The notes beneath the pieces are model-generated. The model was not told the origin of the DNA. It saw only the letters and a list, made by a program, of their open reading frames with translations, and ran no database searches. From contig NZ_CP026681.1 of the NCBI RefSeq assembly GCF_002949735.1, positions 5,114,001-5,178,000 of the forward strand: a DNA stretch of 64,000 nt, given 5' to 3'. Source of the stretch: Nostoc sp. 'Peltigera membranacea cyanobiont' N6 (GTDB lineage: Bacteria > Cyanobacteriota > Cyanobacteriia > Cyanobacteriales > Nostocaceae). Shown one piece after another: positions 9,161 to 16,871 of this stretch. The translations under genes and the position numbers were made by a program. Position 1 is the stretch's first letter. Each line of letters opens with the position of its first letter.

Positions 9161-9281
9161 TACCATTTCTTTGTGAAGCTGCGCCAAATTTCCTTTGCTT
9201 CTTATTTCTTTCTTTGTGCCCTTTGCGTCCTTTGCGGTTCGTTCCTCATATAGTTCGGCGCACCTTCATACAGAACTGGTA
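9161..9281. mobile_element. MITE-like element, copy 1
   Basis: 121-bp non-coding element with imperfect terminal inverted repeats: TACCATTTCT on the left and AGAACTGGTA on the right, with similarity continuing inward about 25 bp (TGAAG and GCGCC shared). A second copy at 13806-13926 has the same length and differs at only two positions. The copy lies at the break point of the dienelactone hydrolase gene. No transposase is encoded, so movement would need one in trans. A target duplication is not certain; TAA is found on both sides here. Confidence 0.72.
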
Positions 9282-9332
9282 TAAACATCGGTAAATATTA
9301 GTCAAATCGCAAATAAAAATATAATTACTTCC

Positions 9333-9509
9333 ATGATTACCGCCTTCAAACAGCCACACATTAATATTTTTCAACGTTTTTCAGTATTCCTACTACCTGG
9401 ATTATTAACACTTTCAACAACCTTAATTAGTTGCTCAGTCGAAACTCCAAAGGGAGAAAATCAAACCACTGGCTTGAAAACTAAAACTGTTTCTACAACT
9501 GTTAAGTAG
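9333..9509 (+). pseudogene. Truncated lipoprotein N-terminus
   Basis: 58 codons with a signal peptide: basic start, hydrophobic core (FSVFLLPGLLTLSTTLI) and a lipobox-like LISC, then a short polar linker and TAG. It looks like the exported N-terminus of a larger lipoprotein such as a transporter binding protein, with no mature domain left. No frame downstream clearly continues it, so a deletion seems likely. A real 58-aa lipoprotein cannot be excluded. Confidence 0.4.
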
Positions 9510-9873
9510 CTAACGCCAAGTAGTAATAGTCCACTTATTAATGCTTCATTCCGCAGAGACTATTTTTGAACTTTTAGCAAAGAAAGAGGCAGATTTACTA
9601 ATAGCGGTGGCTTTTGTTGCAGAGATAGTTGCCACCAGGCGACATCGTGCCACTCACAAAAGTTATACCCAATTATGCAAAATACACTTACAGGCAAAAA
9701 ACCGACAGCCTTATGCACAGCAATACTTGCTGGATTAAGTAAAGCGATCGCAGCAAAAACGTTGTAAAATCCTTATAGTTGTAGCAATCCCAAAAGAGAA
9801 GCGTACAGGGATAACTTTCATTAGCTAATCTAATTGCAGCCTTCACAACAGATCCTTTTTAGGCTAAAATTAG
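9510..9873. other. Degraded region
   Basis: About 360 bp after the truncated lipoprotein. A 65-codon frame (9541-9738) has no recognisable family and an unusual composition; I regard it as non-functional. One HIP1 site is present. Confidence 0.4.
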
Positions 9874-10233
9874 TCATCCAAATTCAACATACTCAATAAT
9901 AGTTCCATCAGGATGCATCGCTCGCATATTGACTCCAGTGGGAACTTTGTTAGGTTCGGCTAAAATCACTGCACCTTGCTGAATAAGTGCTTCTTTAAAA
10001 TCATTGAGTGAGTCAACGAGAAATGTTGCATGTGTACTCTTGAATGAAGAGAGTGCTTCCGGCGAACCAGCAATTAAAAGAATAGAACCCACACCCGCAA
10101 GTTCCAACTCAGATTCGGAATATTGAAACCACAACCAACATTTTTCCGTAAAGAGATTTTCATAGAAAGCGATCGCCTCATCCAAGTCTACCGGACTAAG
10201 ATAGACTCTAGTTAATACTTTAAGAATTTGCAT
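9874..10233 (-). CDS. VOC superfamily protein
   Basis: 119 aa single-domain vicinal-oxygen-chelate protein. VYLSPVDLDEAIAFYENLF is the first strand-helix and MHPDGTIIEYVEFG the last strand, with the terminal Glu expected to bind metal. It shares only the fold with the VOC protein at 8152-8577. Reaction unknown. It is intact within the remnant-rich zone. Confidence 0.78.
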   Translation of the reverse strand: MQILKVLTRVYLSPVDLDEAIAFYENLFTEKCWLWFQYSESELELAGVGSILLIAGSPEALSSFKSTHATFLVDSLNDFKEALIQQGAVILAEPNKVPTGVNMRAMHPDGTIIEYVEFG

Positions 10234-10703
10234 TGCAAACTGTCTATTAGGCAGCTAGTGTATTTTATTTTGCTTATTCGGCAATCATAGTTAACTAAGA
10301 TTGATCGATAAATAGCCTATATTTAACTTAAAAAAGGTCTTCAACTCTCCGATCATCTAGTTATTGATAACATTGTTTCCTGTAAATCAAAATACATTTC
10401 ATTTCTACTCCTTTAGCCCCACATCAGTCATCTGTACAGCTATAACCAATATATATACATAAATTTTGCATCAGTACCTAGTTTAAGGAGTATGTCACAG
10501 AGAATAGCAGGAAGAGGATTTCTGATGCCATATTGAATCAGATGCCTCTACAAAGAAAGATAGATGTGATACTCGCATAAAATTTAGGCGATCCTGAATT
10601 AGTGAGGCATAATATATAGTTTAAATAATTGCGGTGGCGAGTCCGCGTACTTCTGCAAATAAGCAAGCCACGCGCAGTGTCTCGTTGAGAGCGTCATTAT
10701 AAA
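10234..10703. other. Intergenic region with degenerate repeats
   Basis: 470 bp, AT-rich, no credible gene. Its right end carries a piece (about 10640-10700) of the family with CACGCGCAGTGTCTCGTTGA, which recurs near 21510, followed by the common AATTACAAATTACGAATT repeat. Confidence 0.5.
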
Positions 10704-11411
10704 TTACAAATTACGAATTGTTTCAACTTTTTTTCCCTGTGCATAAATAAAATAGTTATCTGTCAACTTTACCTCAACCTGAAAGCCGGCTTTTTGTAGC
10801 TTATCCTTAAGTTCATCAGGCTGATAAAAAATTTTGACAATCTGAAATTCTTGACCATCATTTAATTTACGAGTTTTATATATGTTTGCGTCATCTTCAA
10901 GGATATGATTGTTAGCTGTGGATGTTGGTTCAAAGCAAGAGTCAATGATAAATACTTGTCCACCAACGCGAACAGATTGATAGACTTTCGTCAAAAATGA
11001 ATCGAGCAAAGTTGGCGGCACATGAGATAGCCAAAAGGCAAAGAATACCAAATCATAAGTTGTGTCAGGTTGCCAAGTAAATAAATCAATTAGGTGATAT
11101 TCAACACTCAGTGAATTTAACTTCGAGCGATTAATTGCAATCACTTCTTCAGAAGCATCGATCGCAGTAATCTTTTTACCGATCCTTAAAAGCTCCTGCG
11201 TCCAGATACCTGTTCCAGATGCTAACTCTAAAATATCATCCACCATGCCAATTTGGTGTAATGTATTTTTGAGCGTAGCTATTTCATTAAACCAGCGCTG
11301 GTTGATCTGGGTACCGCGATCGTAGCGTCCTTTTCTATAGAACCACTCATCATATTCATTGGCTCTAGCACGATAGTACTCAATCTGTTGTTGAATAATC
11401 CGATCTATCAT
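10704..11411 (-). CDS. Class I SAM-dependent methyltransferase
   Basis: 235 aa. Motif I is ILELASGTGIWTQELL (SAM-binding glycine loop), with the acidic residue of motif II in KITAIDAS and a motif near FFAFWLSHVPP. The N-terminal YYRARANEYDEWFYRKGRYDRG is typical of small-molecule methyltransferases in cyanobacteria. Substrate is unknown. It is a single gene read leftward with no obvious partner. Confidence 0.85.
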   Translation of the reverse strand: MIDRIIQQQIEYYRARANEYDEWFYRKGRYDRGTQINQRWFNEIATLKNTLHQIGMVDDILELASGTGIWTQELLRIGKKITAIDASEEVIAINRSKLNSLSVEYHLIDLFTWQPDTTYDLVFFAFWLSHVPPTLLDSFLTKVYQSVRVGGQVFIIDSCFEPTSTANNHILEDDANIYKTRKLNDGQEFQIVKIFYQPDELKDKLQKAGFQVEVKLTDNYFIYAQGKKVETIRNL

Positions 11412-11622
11412 CGCGTCCTTTCCAATCCGATTGAGTTTAGATTTGACGTTGCTATGACTTTTTGGGAAAACTTTTTCTTCAGCGAATAAACTTGCATTTC
11501 AGCTTTAATTATGTGATATTTTTATCATTCCATAATAATACGGCAAATCAATAAATTTATCGGAGGTTTACCGTTAATTTGCTGAAGTCTGATATTTATT
11601 TACCCCTGAAAGCAGAGTGAAC

Positions 11623-11781
11623 ATGTTGACTAAGTTCTCTTCAAGTCGATTTTTGGGTATGATTTTTGCCTTCTTTCAAAAGTTCAAACAGCAAAGAATC
11701 CGCACCTTTTCCCTATTGTTTGCAGTCGGACTTGGCTTAAAATTGTATGTAACCTCCCCCAATAACGTTAATATACATTAA
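11623..11781 (+). CDS. Small exported-type peptide or truncated N-terminus
   Basis: 52 codons from an ATG at 11623: a basic, Phe-rich start (MLTKFSSSRFLGMIFAFF), then KQQRIRTFSLLFAVGLGL and a short tail. It reads like two stacked hydrophobic leader pieces without a mature domain. I recognise no family. Since the next gene is clearly damaged, this may be another amputated gene start rather than a functional small protein. Confidence 0.25.
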   Translation: MLTKFSSSRFLGMIFAFFQKFKQQRIRTFSLLFAVGLGLKLYVTSPNNVNIH

Positions 11782-11815
11782 TCTTCTTCAGTGATGATGA
11801 ACTATAAAAGTTATT

Positions 11816-12856
11816 ATGCCTTTTCTAGATTCAAAAAATAGACTTTTCAGTAAGTTTAATAGCCTAGATTTCAGGGCTATACAGTTAAGTTTGCTAGTTA
11901 TATTTGGTATATTGCTCTTTATAGGAACTAGTATTGGTGTAGCACAAGTCAGAACAGCACCAAAACAGGGATTTACACTGCAACTTTTACATACTTCCGA
12001 CCAAGAAGCAGGTGTCCCGGCTCTGAAAGATGCACCAAACTTTTCGGCGGTGTTGAATGCACTAAAAAATCAGGATATAAATCGTGACGGCAAGTCTGAT
12101 TATCCTAATACATTAATTCTTTCATCTGGAGATGCCTATATTCCCAGTCCTTTCTTATTTGCCAGCGACACAGCTTTTGGTGGACAGGGAAGAGGAGATA
12201 TCTTAATTTTAAATGATCTTGGCTTTGGTGCGATCGCATTTGGTAATCACGAATTTGACTTGGGTACGGCTGTTGTTGCCGATTTAATCCGCGCTAAAGA
12301 AGATTATCCTGGTACAAAATTTCCCTATCTCAGTACAAATCTAGATTTCAGCACTGATAAAGACCTAGCAAGATTAGTTACTGCTGATGGACAAGAGGCA
12401 AGTAAAATTCCTAATAAAATTGCCCGTAGCACCATTATTACCCTCAATGGTGAAAAAATTGGTATAGTCGGGGCCACAACTCCCACAGACCCCAAAATTG
12501 TTGCCATTACAGAAGCACTTAAAAAAGTGATTATTGCTCAAGATGGTCAGATTTTCGGGAAAACCAACGTCTTTCTCAATGGCTGGCGCGGCGATATCCG
12601 CACACAAGAAACCAACTTAGGGAATTTGACAGCTGAAGCTAATTTAGCGATCGCTAAGGGGTACGATCCTAAGACTGTCATTTCCATCAAAAATGGCGGT
12701 GGTATCCGTGACAATATCGGTATTTATACCTTTCCCGCAGGTTCAACTCGCTCACAGGATGTTATCAAACTGCCACCCCAAGCAAATCTCCTAGCAGGTA
12801 AGAAAGAAAAAGCAGTCTATTCACGAGGTGAATTTTATGGCAATGGTTCTGGATAA
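11816..12856 (+). pseudogene. 5'-nucleotidase-type metallophosphatase with internal deletion and lost C-terminus
   Basis: The 346-codon frame starts like an exported calcineurin-type phosphatase: an N-terminal membrane anchor, LQLLHTSDQEAGVPAL, LILSSGDAYIPSP and FGNHEFDLG (metal ligands). At about 12485 the sequence jumps from IGIVGATTPT to DPKIVAITEALKK, which in full-length homologues lie well over 100 residues apart; the intervening metallophosphatase half is missing in frame. The 5'-nucleotidase C-terminal domain begins (TNLGNLTAEANLA, SIKNGGGIRDNIG) but stops after LPPQANLLAGKK, where the frame runs into the upstream region of the methyltransferase gene and ends. Almost certainly non-functional. 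Confidence 0.8.
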
Positions 12857-13541
12857 AGTAGTTCCTTTTGGGAGGTCAATGGATGAATATATAAAAATAT
12901 TTAATTTAACAAATTTAGATTTAAATAAAAGAATTATTGGAATTGGGGACGGGCCAGCAAGCTTTAATGCAGAAATGACACGTCATGGTAAAAGTGTAGT
13001 TTCTGTCGATCCACTATACCAATTTTCCGGTGGTGAAATATTGCAAAGATTTAATGAAGTGGTAGATAATATCATTAACCAAGTCAAGGCTACATCAAAT
13101 GATTGGGTATGGAGCTATCATAAATCTCCAGATGATTTACGACAGAATCGAGTCAAAGTTCTTCAAGAATTTTTGTCTGATTACGAAACTGGTAAAAATA
13201 ACAACAGATACACAGTGGGTGAATTGCCAAAACTGGCATTTAAAAATCAAGAATTTGACATAGCTCTATGTTCACATTTACTATTTTTATATTCAGATCA
13301 TCTCGATTACGATTTTCATCTAAATTCTGTAGATGAAATGTTACGCATTGCTAAAGAAATTAGGATATTTCCCCTCATAACTTTAATGTGGAAACATTCA
13401 CAACATTTAGATGAAATAGTTAAGTATTATACTTCAAGAGGTTACAAGATAGATATTGAAAAGGTTGATTACGAACTTCAGCCTGGTGGAAATAAAATGT
13501 TGAAGATAACAAGAAACGTTGATAAAGTTCATAATTATTAA
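12837..13541 (+). CDS. SAM-dependent methyltransferase-like protein
   Basis: 234 aa from the ATG at 12837, preceded by GAGGTG six bases upstream; a GTG at 12828 would lie inside that site. LDKVVPFGRSMDEYIKIF then IIGIGDGPASFNAEMTRHG (glycine-rich SAM loop) and VVSVDPLYQF (acidic residue after strand 2) define a small conserved cyanobacterial family annotated as methyltransferases. The 5' end overlaps the broken metallophosphatase frame by 20 bp, a by-product of the deletion that joined them. Its AT content is higher than its neighbours, which may point to transfer. Substrate unknown. Confidence 0.75.
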   Translation: MAMVLDKVVPFGRSMDEYIKIFNLTNLDLNKRIIGIGDGPASFNAEMTRHGKSVVSVDPLYQFSGGEILQRFNEVVDNIINQVKATSNDWVWSYHKSPDDLRQNRVKVLQEFLSDYETGKNNNRYTVGELPKLAFKNQEFDIALCSHLLFLYSDHLDYDFHLNSVDEMLRIAKEIRIFPLITLMWKHSQHLDEIVKYYTSRGYKIDIEKVDYELQPGGNKMLKITRNVDKVHNY

Positions 13542-13560
13542 TTGTATTAAAGCTTATTTG

Positions 13561-13711
13561 ATATCATGTCCGGCAAATTACTTGTGATATGTCATTGCAA
13601 GTGCAACGAAGTGAAGCAATCGCAAGGCTTTTGGGATTGCTTCACTTCGTACCCTTCTCCTTCAGAGACGCTACGCGAACGCAATGACAATTGTTTAACC
13701 GGACATGATAT
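13561..13711. mobile_element. MITE-like element with internal REP hairpin
   Basis: 151 bp bounded by a perfect 13-bp inverted repeat: ATATCATGTCCGG (13561-13573) and its complement (13699-13711). Inside, TGTCATTGC and GCAATGACA form a second pair, and CGAAGTGAAGCAATC faces GATTGCTTCACTTCG around a 13-nt loop. The core resembles the bacterial REP-type repeat often starting TGTCATTGCGAGCGAAGC. So a palindromic repeat sits within a transposon-like shell. No protein encoded. Confidence 0.65.
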
Positions 13712-13805
13712 GAGAAGTGTTTTATTCGATATTAAACTTAGAGCAAAAGCAACTTTAAAGAATGAATTATTTTCAATCCCTATACAAATAACTATTCTGG
13801 CCTAA

Positions 13806-13926
13806 TACCATTTCTTTGTGAAGCTGCGCCAAATTTCCTTTGCTTCTTATTTCTTTCTTTGTGCCCTTTGAGTCCTTTGCGGTTCGTTCCTCATATAGTT
13901 CGGCGCACCTTCATACAGAAATGGTA
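13806..13926. mobile_element. MITE-like element, copy 2
   Basis: Second copy of the 121-bp element at 9161-9281, in the same orientation, 119 of 121 positions identical. Its terminal repeats are perfect over 10 bp (TACCATTTCT/AGAAATGGTA). It lies 70 bp downstream of the stop of the BrxD-like gene, next to the 151-bp element. Near identity of both copies suggests recent movement. Confidence 0.75.
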
Positions 13927-13996
13927 CAAGTAAGAATTATTTGCTCATTTTGCAGCAGTTATTCAGAAGTTACGACTTTTACAAAAGGTTTATTAA

Positions 13997-15319
13997 TCAC
14001 AAACTAAATTCTGCTGCATTATCCCCATCTGCATCCCTACCCATAGCAGTAGGTTTAAATTTAGAGCCATGAATTAATTCACCAAAGACAATTCCTGGAT
14101 TTTGGTGAAGAATATTCAGTACACTCATAAAATCTCGCACAATTTCCCCTGGTGTAAGTAATGCTTCTGCACCCAAACGATAAATAATTTCTTGTACGAA
14201 CTCCTTTAACTCACGATTTGTCAAAGTTTGTTCATAGCCAAAATTGAGTGCATGAATCTCAGCTAAACGTTGCAGAAGCGTCAATATTTCTGTTTCACTC
14301 AACGGATTTAGCCGAATCACTGGCCCTAAATGTTCCTGAACGCCAGATTGTGCAACAAAACGACTTTCTTTTGTGCGTCTTTGCCAAGCTTGGTCTGCAA
14401 AAAGTCCTCGTTTGGGGTCTTCTAAAAATTTGGTTGTTCCACCAACAACAATGCCAAGATGTTCTGCTTTACATTGCATAGTATCGTTAAACATTGCAAG
14501 GAGTCGATTATAATTTTTTTCCCGCGTTACCGTAGTAGATATTTGATATAAATGTACGGCTTCATCAAATATAATTAACAGTCCTTTATAACCAATTTCA
14601 GCTACAAATTTAGCAAACAGTTTGATATAGTCATACCAACTATCATCATCAATAATGACGCGCACTCCTAAAGCTGCTTTGGCCTCAACTTTAGTCGTAA
14701 ATTCTCCACGCAACCAGCGCATCGCCGCATTTTTTAAATTATCATCATCCAATCGGTAGCCACGCCAATAAGCGATAATCACGCTACCAAAATCAAAACC
14801 ATGAACTAAGTCTTCAATATACTGAACTACTTCCCTAATTTTTGATTCAACTTTGTCATCAAAACCATCGTCATTGGGACGCATTCCAGTTTCTTTAACT
14901 ACTTCTTGTTGAATTTTATTAATCCATCCTTCTAAAATAGAGACTAAAGCACCACCATCAGGACGAGTTTTTGTAGCTAGGTGGCTCATTAATTCCCGAT
15001 AGGTGGCTACACCTTCATGGTTGCTTCCAGCTAATCGACGTTCAGAGGATAAATCAGCATCAGCGACTACAAAACCTTGTTCCATAGCGCGGTTACGAGT
15101 TAGTTGCAGTAAAAAACTTTTCCCAGAACCGTAGTTACCAATTATAAAGCGAAATGCTGCTACGCCTTCTGCAATATCATCGAGATTTTGTAATAGGCTT
15201 TTTAGTTCTTTTTCTCGACCTACTGCTATGTATTCAACTCCAACTCTTGGTACTACCCCTGCACCAAGGGAATTGATTAAAGCAGTGGAGATTTTTTTCG
15301 AGATTTTGAGCTTTGCCAT
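13997..15319 (-). CDS. BrxD-like P-loop ATPase (DUF2791/BrxC-BrxD family)
   Basis: 440 aa. Walker A GNYGSGKS is at residues 61-68, after VGREKELKSLLQNL; Walker B LLIIFDE is at 247-253, followed by AVHLYQI. GGTTKFLEDPKRGLFAD and the RRTKESRF stretch resemble the sensor/arginine region of the family. Length and order fit BrxD (about 440 aa) rather than the large BrxC. Relatives occur in BREX phage defence and with TerB-domain proteins and helicases. It is last in a leftward trio with a TerB-C-like membrane protein and a DUF815 ATPase; no methylase, PglZ or helicase is in view, so this is not a standard BREX locus. Confidence 0.8.
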   Translation of the reverse strand: MAKLKISKKISTALINSLGAGVVPRVGVEYIAVGREKELKSLLQNLDDIAEGVAAFRFIIGNYGSGKSFLLQLTRNRAMEQGFVVADADLSSERRLAGSNHEGVATYRELMSHLATKTRPDGGALVSILEGWINKIQQEVVKETGMRPNDDGFDDKVESKIREVVQYIEDLVHGFDFGSVIIAYWRGYRLDDDNLKNAAMRWLRGEFTTKVEAKAALGVRVIIDDDSWYDYIKLFAKFVAEIGYKGLLIIFDEAVHLYQISTTVTREKNYNRLLAMFNDTMQCKAEHLGIVVGGTTKFLEDPKRGLFADQAWQRRTKESRFVAQSGVQEHLGPVIRLNPLSETEILTLLQRLAEIHALNFGYEQTLTNRELKEFVQEIIYRLGAEALLTPGEIVRDFMSVLNILHQNPGIVFGELIHGSKFKPTAMGRDADGDNAAEFSL

Positions 15320-15415
15320 GTATTACACTTCACTTTATTCTAAACACAGAAGCACGCAGTAAATAGGGAAGAGACATATCCACCTTACTACTAATCTGAC
15401 GACTGCAATCATACT

Positions 15416-16753
15416 TTAGTTTGACGATGCATGTTTAGCTAGGAGACTTTCATGCATGGCAATCATTTTTTTTACATAGATAATATACTCAAAGTAAACT
15501 TCTGGAACTTCCGAATCTGAGTTAATTATTAATTCCCCAATAATATCATTTGCCCGTTCATTTATAGAATCGATTAAGAGATTTGGCATAGTTATGTTTG
15601 CTTCGGCAATTTTTTTAATGGCAGCTTTGGGATTATCTTGTTCGACTATAGCTTTTAATACTTGTAGTTCGTATATTGGGAGATTTTCTGAAAAATTAGT
15701 CCATTCTTCAGGTATATTTTCTGATGTATCAACTTCCAAACTGTCTCCAACTGTTGTAGTTTCCATTATTTCAGAAAAAGGAAACAATTCAGTCTCATCT
15801 TCTTGGGAATTATCAGCCAAAGGTTCTAGATTAAACGTTTCTATTTGTTGGAGTAATTCCCATACTTGATTTTGCAATGAATCTCGTTCTTCTTGTAATA
15901 ATGAAATTTGGCCTTGCAACTGCTGTAATTCAACTTTGTGTTCTGCTAGTTGGATTTGTGAAGAATTCAGGATGGCTTGAATATTATCTCTTTCGGTTTT
16001 TGTCGCTATCAGCAATTGATTTTTTTGGTTTGTCTCAACTTCTAACTCTTGAATTCCAATTCGCAGTTCGTATAGTTTTTCTTCTAATTGGGGTTTGAGT
16101 CTGCCTAAAAGAGTTAGATTGCTTTCAACTTCTTGTTTATCCTGCTGGAGTTCAGAAATTTGACTTTGCAACTGGGTAATTTCAGCACGGGATACATTAC
16201 AATTTGACTCTAGACGGCGCTTTTCTGCTGTGAGGACAGAAAAAGCATTGTTTAATTCTGTTTGATTTTTATGCAAGTTATTGATTTCAGTTTGCAGACT
16301 ATTGATTTCTGTTTCTAACTGTTTTTTTTGTCCGGCAACTGTTCTCAATTCTCGATGTAAGCTATCTCTTTGGTTGCGGTTTTCTGTTACTTGATTTTGT
16401 AGTTGTTGGGACTCGGCGTATAATAAATTATGATGTTCTTCGATTTGATTAATTTCTCTGACAACACGAGCCTTCAATCCCTCCATTTCTTTTATTCGCT
16501 TGCGGAGAGAACCTAAAACAAACATTTCATAATTTCTCCGTCGCTTATCTACGAACAATGCTGCTGCATAGATAGTAAAGGCAGTAATTAAACCTGTGAG
16601 AAAGGCTTTATTAAAATCCCAGTTTGGGACGAGGCTAAGTCCAAAACTCACACTAAAGGCAACTATTCCTAGTATAAATCGATTGCTGATACTTACTGAT
16701 TGCATATTGCTGGTTTTTAGCGTAGTCAAGTTGTCAGAATAAGTAGCTCTCAT
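15416..16753 (-). CDS. Membrane-anchored coiled-coil protein with TerB-C-like C-terminus
   Basis: 445 aa. Two membrane helices near the N-terminus (about 27-45 and 50-67) are followed by a basic patch and a heptad-rich coiled coil of about 220 residues (roughly 85-305, Gln/Glu/Leu-rich). An acidic linker leads to a final helical domain of about 70 residues (LQVLKAIVEQDNPKAAIKKI, AEANITMPNLLIDSINERAN) that matches my memory of the TerB-C domain of tellurite-resistance-associated proteins. TerB-C is known beside ATPases and helicases in predicted stress or DNA-processing systems. A membrane tether carrying TerB-C upstream of a BrxD-like ATPase suggests a membrane-localised complex. Confidence 0.7.
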   Translation of the reverse strand: MRATYSDNLTTLKTSNMQSVSISNRFILGIVAFSVSFGLSLVPNWDFNKAFLTGLITAFTIYAAALFVDKRRRNYEMFVLGSLRKRIKEMEGLKARVVREINQIEEHHNLLYAESQQLQNQVTENRNQRDSLHRELRTVAGQKKQLETEINSLQTEINNLHKNQTELNNAFSVLTAEKRRLESNCNVSRAEITQLQSQISELQQDKQEVESNLTLLGRLKPQLEEKLYELRIGIQELEVETNQKNQLLIATKTERDNIQAILNSSQIQLAEHKVELQQLQGQISLLQEERDSLQNQVWELLQQIETFNLEPLADNSQEDETELFPFSEIMETTTVGDSLEVDTSENIPEEWTNFSENLPIYELQVLKAIVEQDNPKAAIKKIAEANITMPNLLIDSINERANDIIGELIINSDSEVPEVYFEYIIYVKKMIAMHESLLAKHASSN

Positions 16754-16871
16754 ATTAATTTATAATTCATAGTTCCTAATGAGAATATACATAAAAAAAT
16801 ACTTGCTAAAGAATGGTTTATATCTGTTGTTTTGTAAGTAAGAAAAAAGTGTGAGCGTAAAGTAAATAATT

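Noticed and set aside
9541..9738. 65-codon frame in the decay zone
   Set aside because: No family resemblance and low-complexity composition; covered as degraded region.
13566..13805. 79-codon frame
   Set aside because: Lies across the 151-bp inverted-repeat element; sequence is explained by its palindromes.
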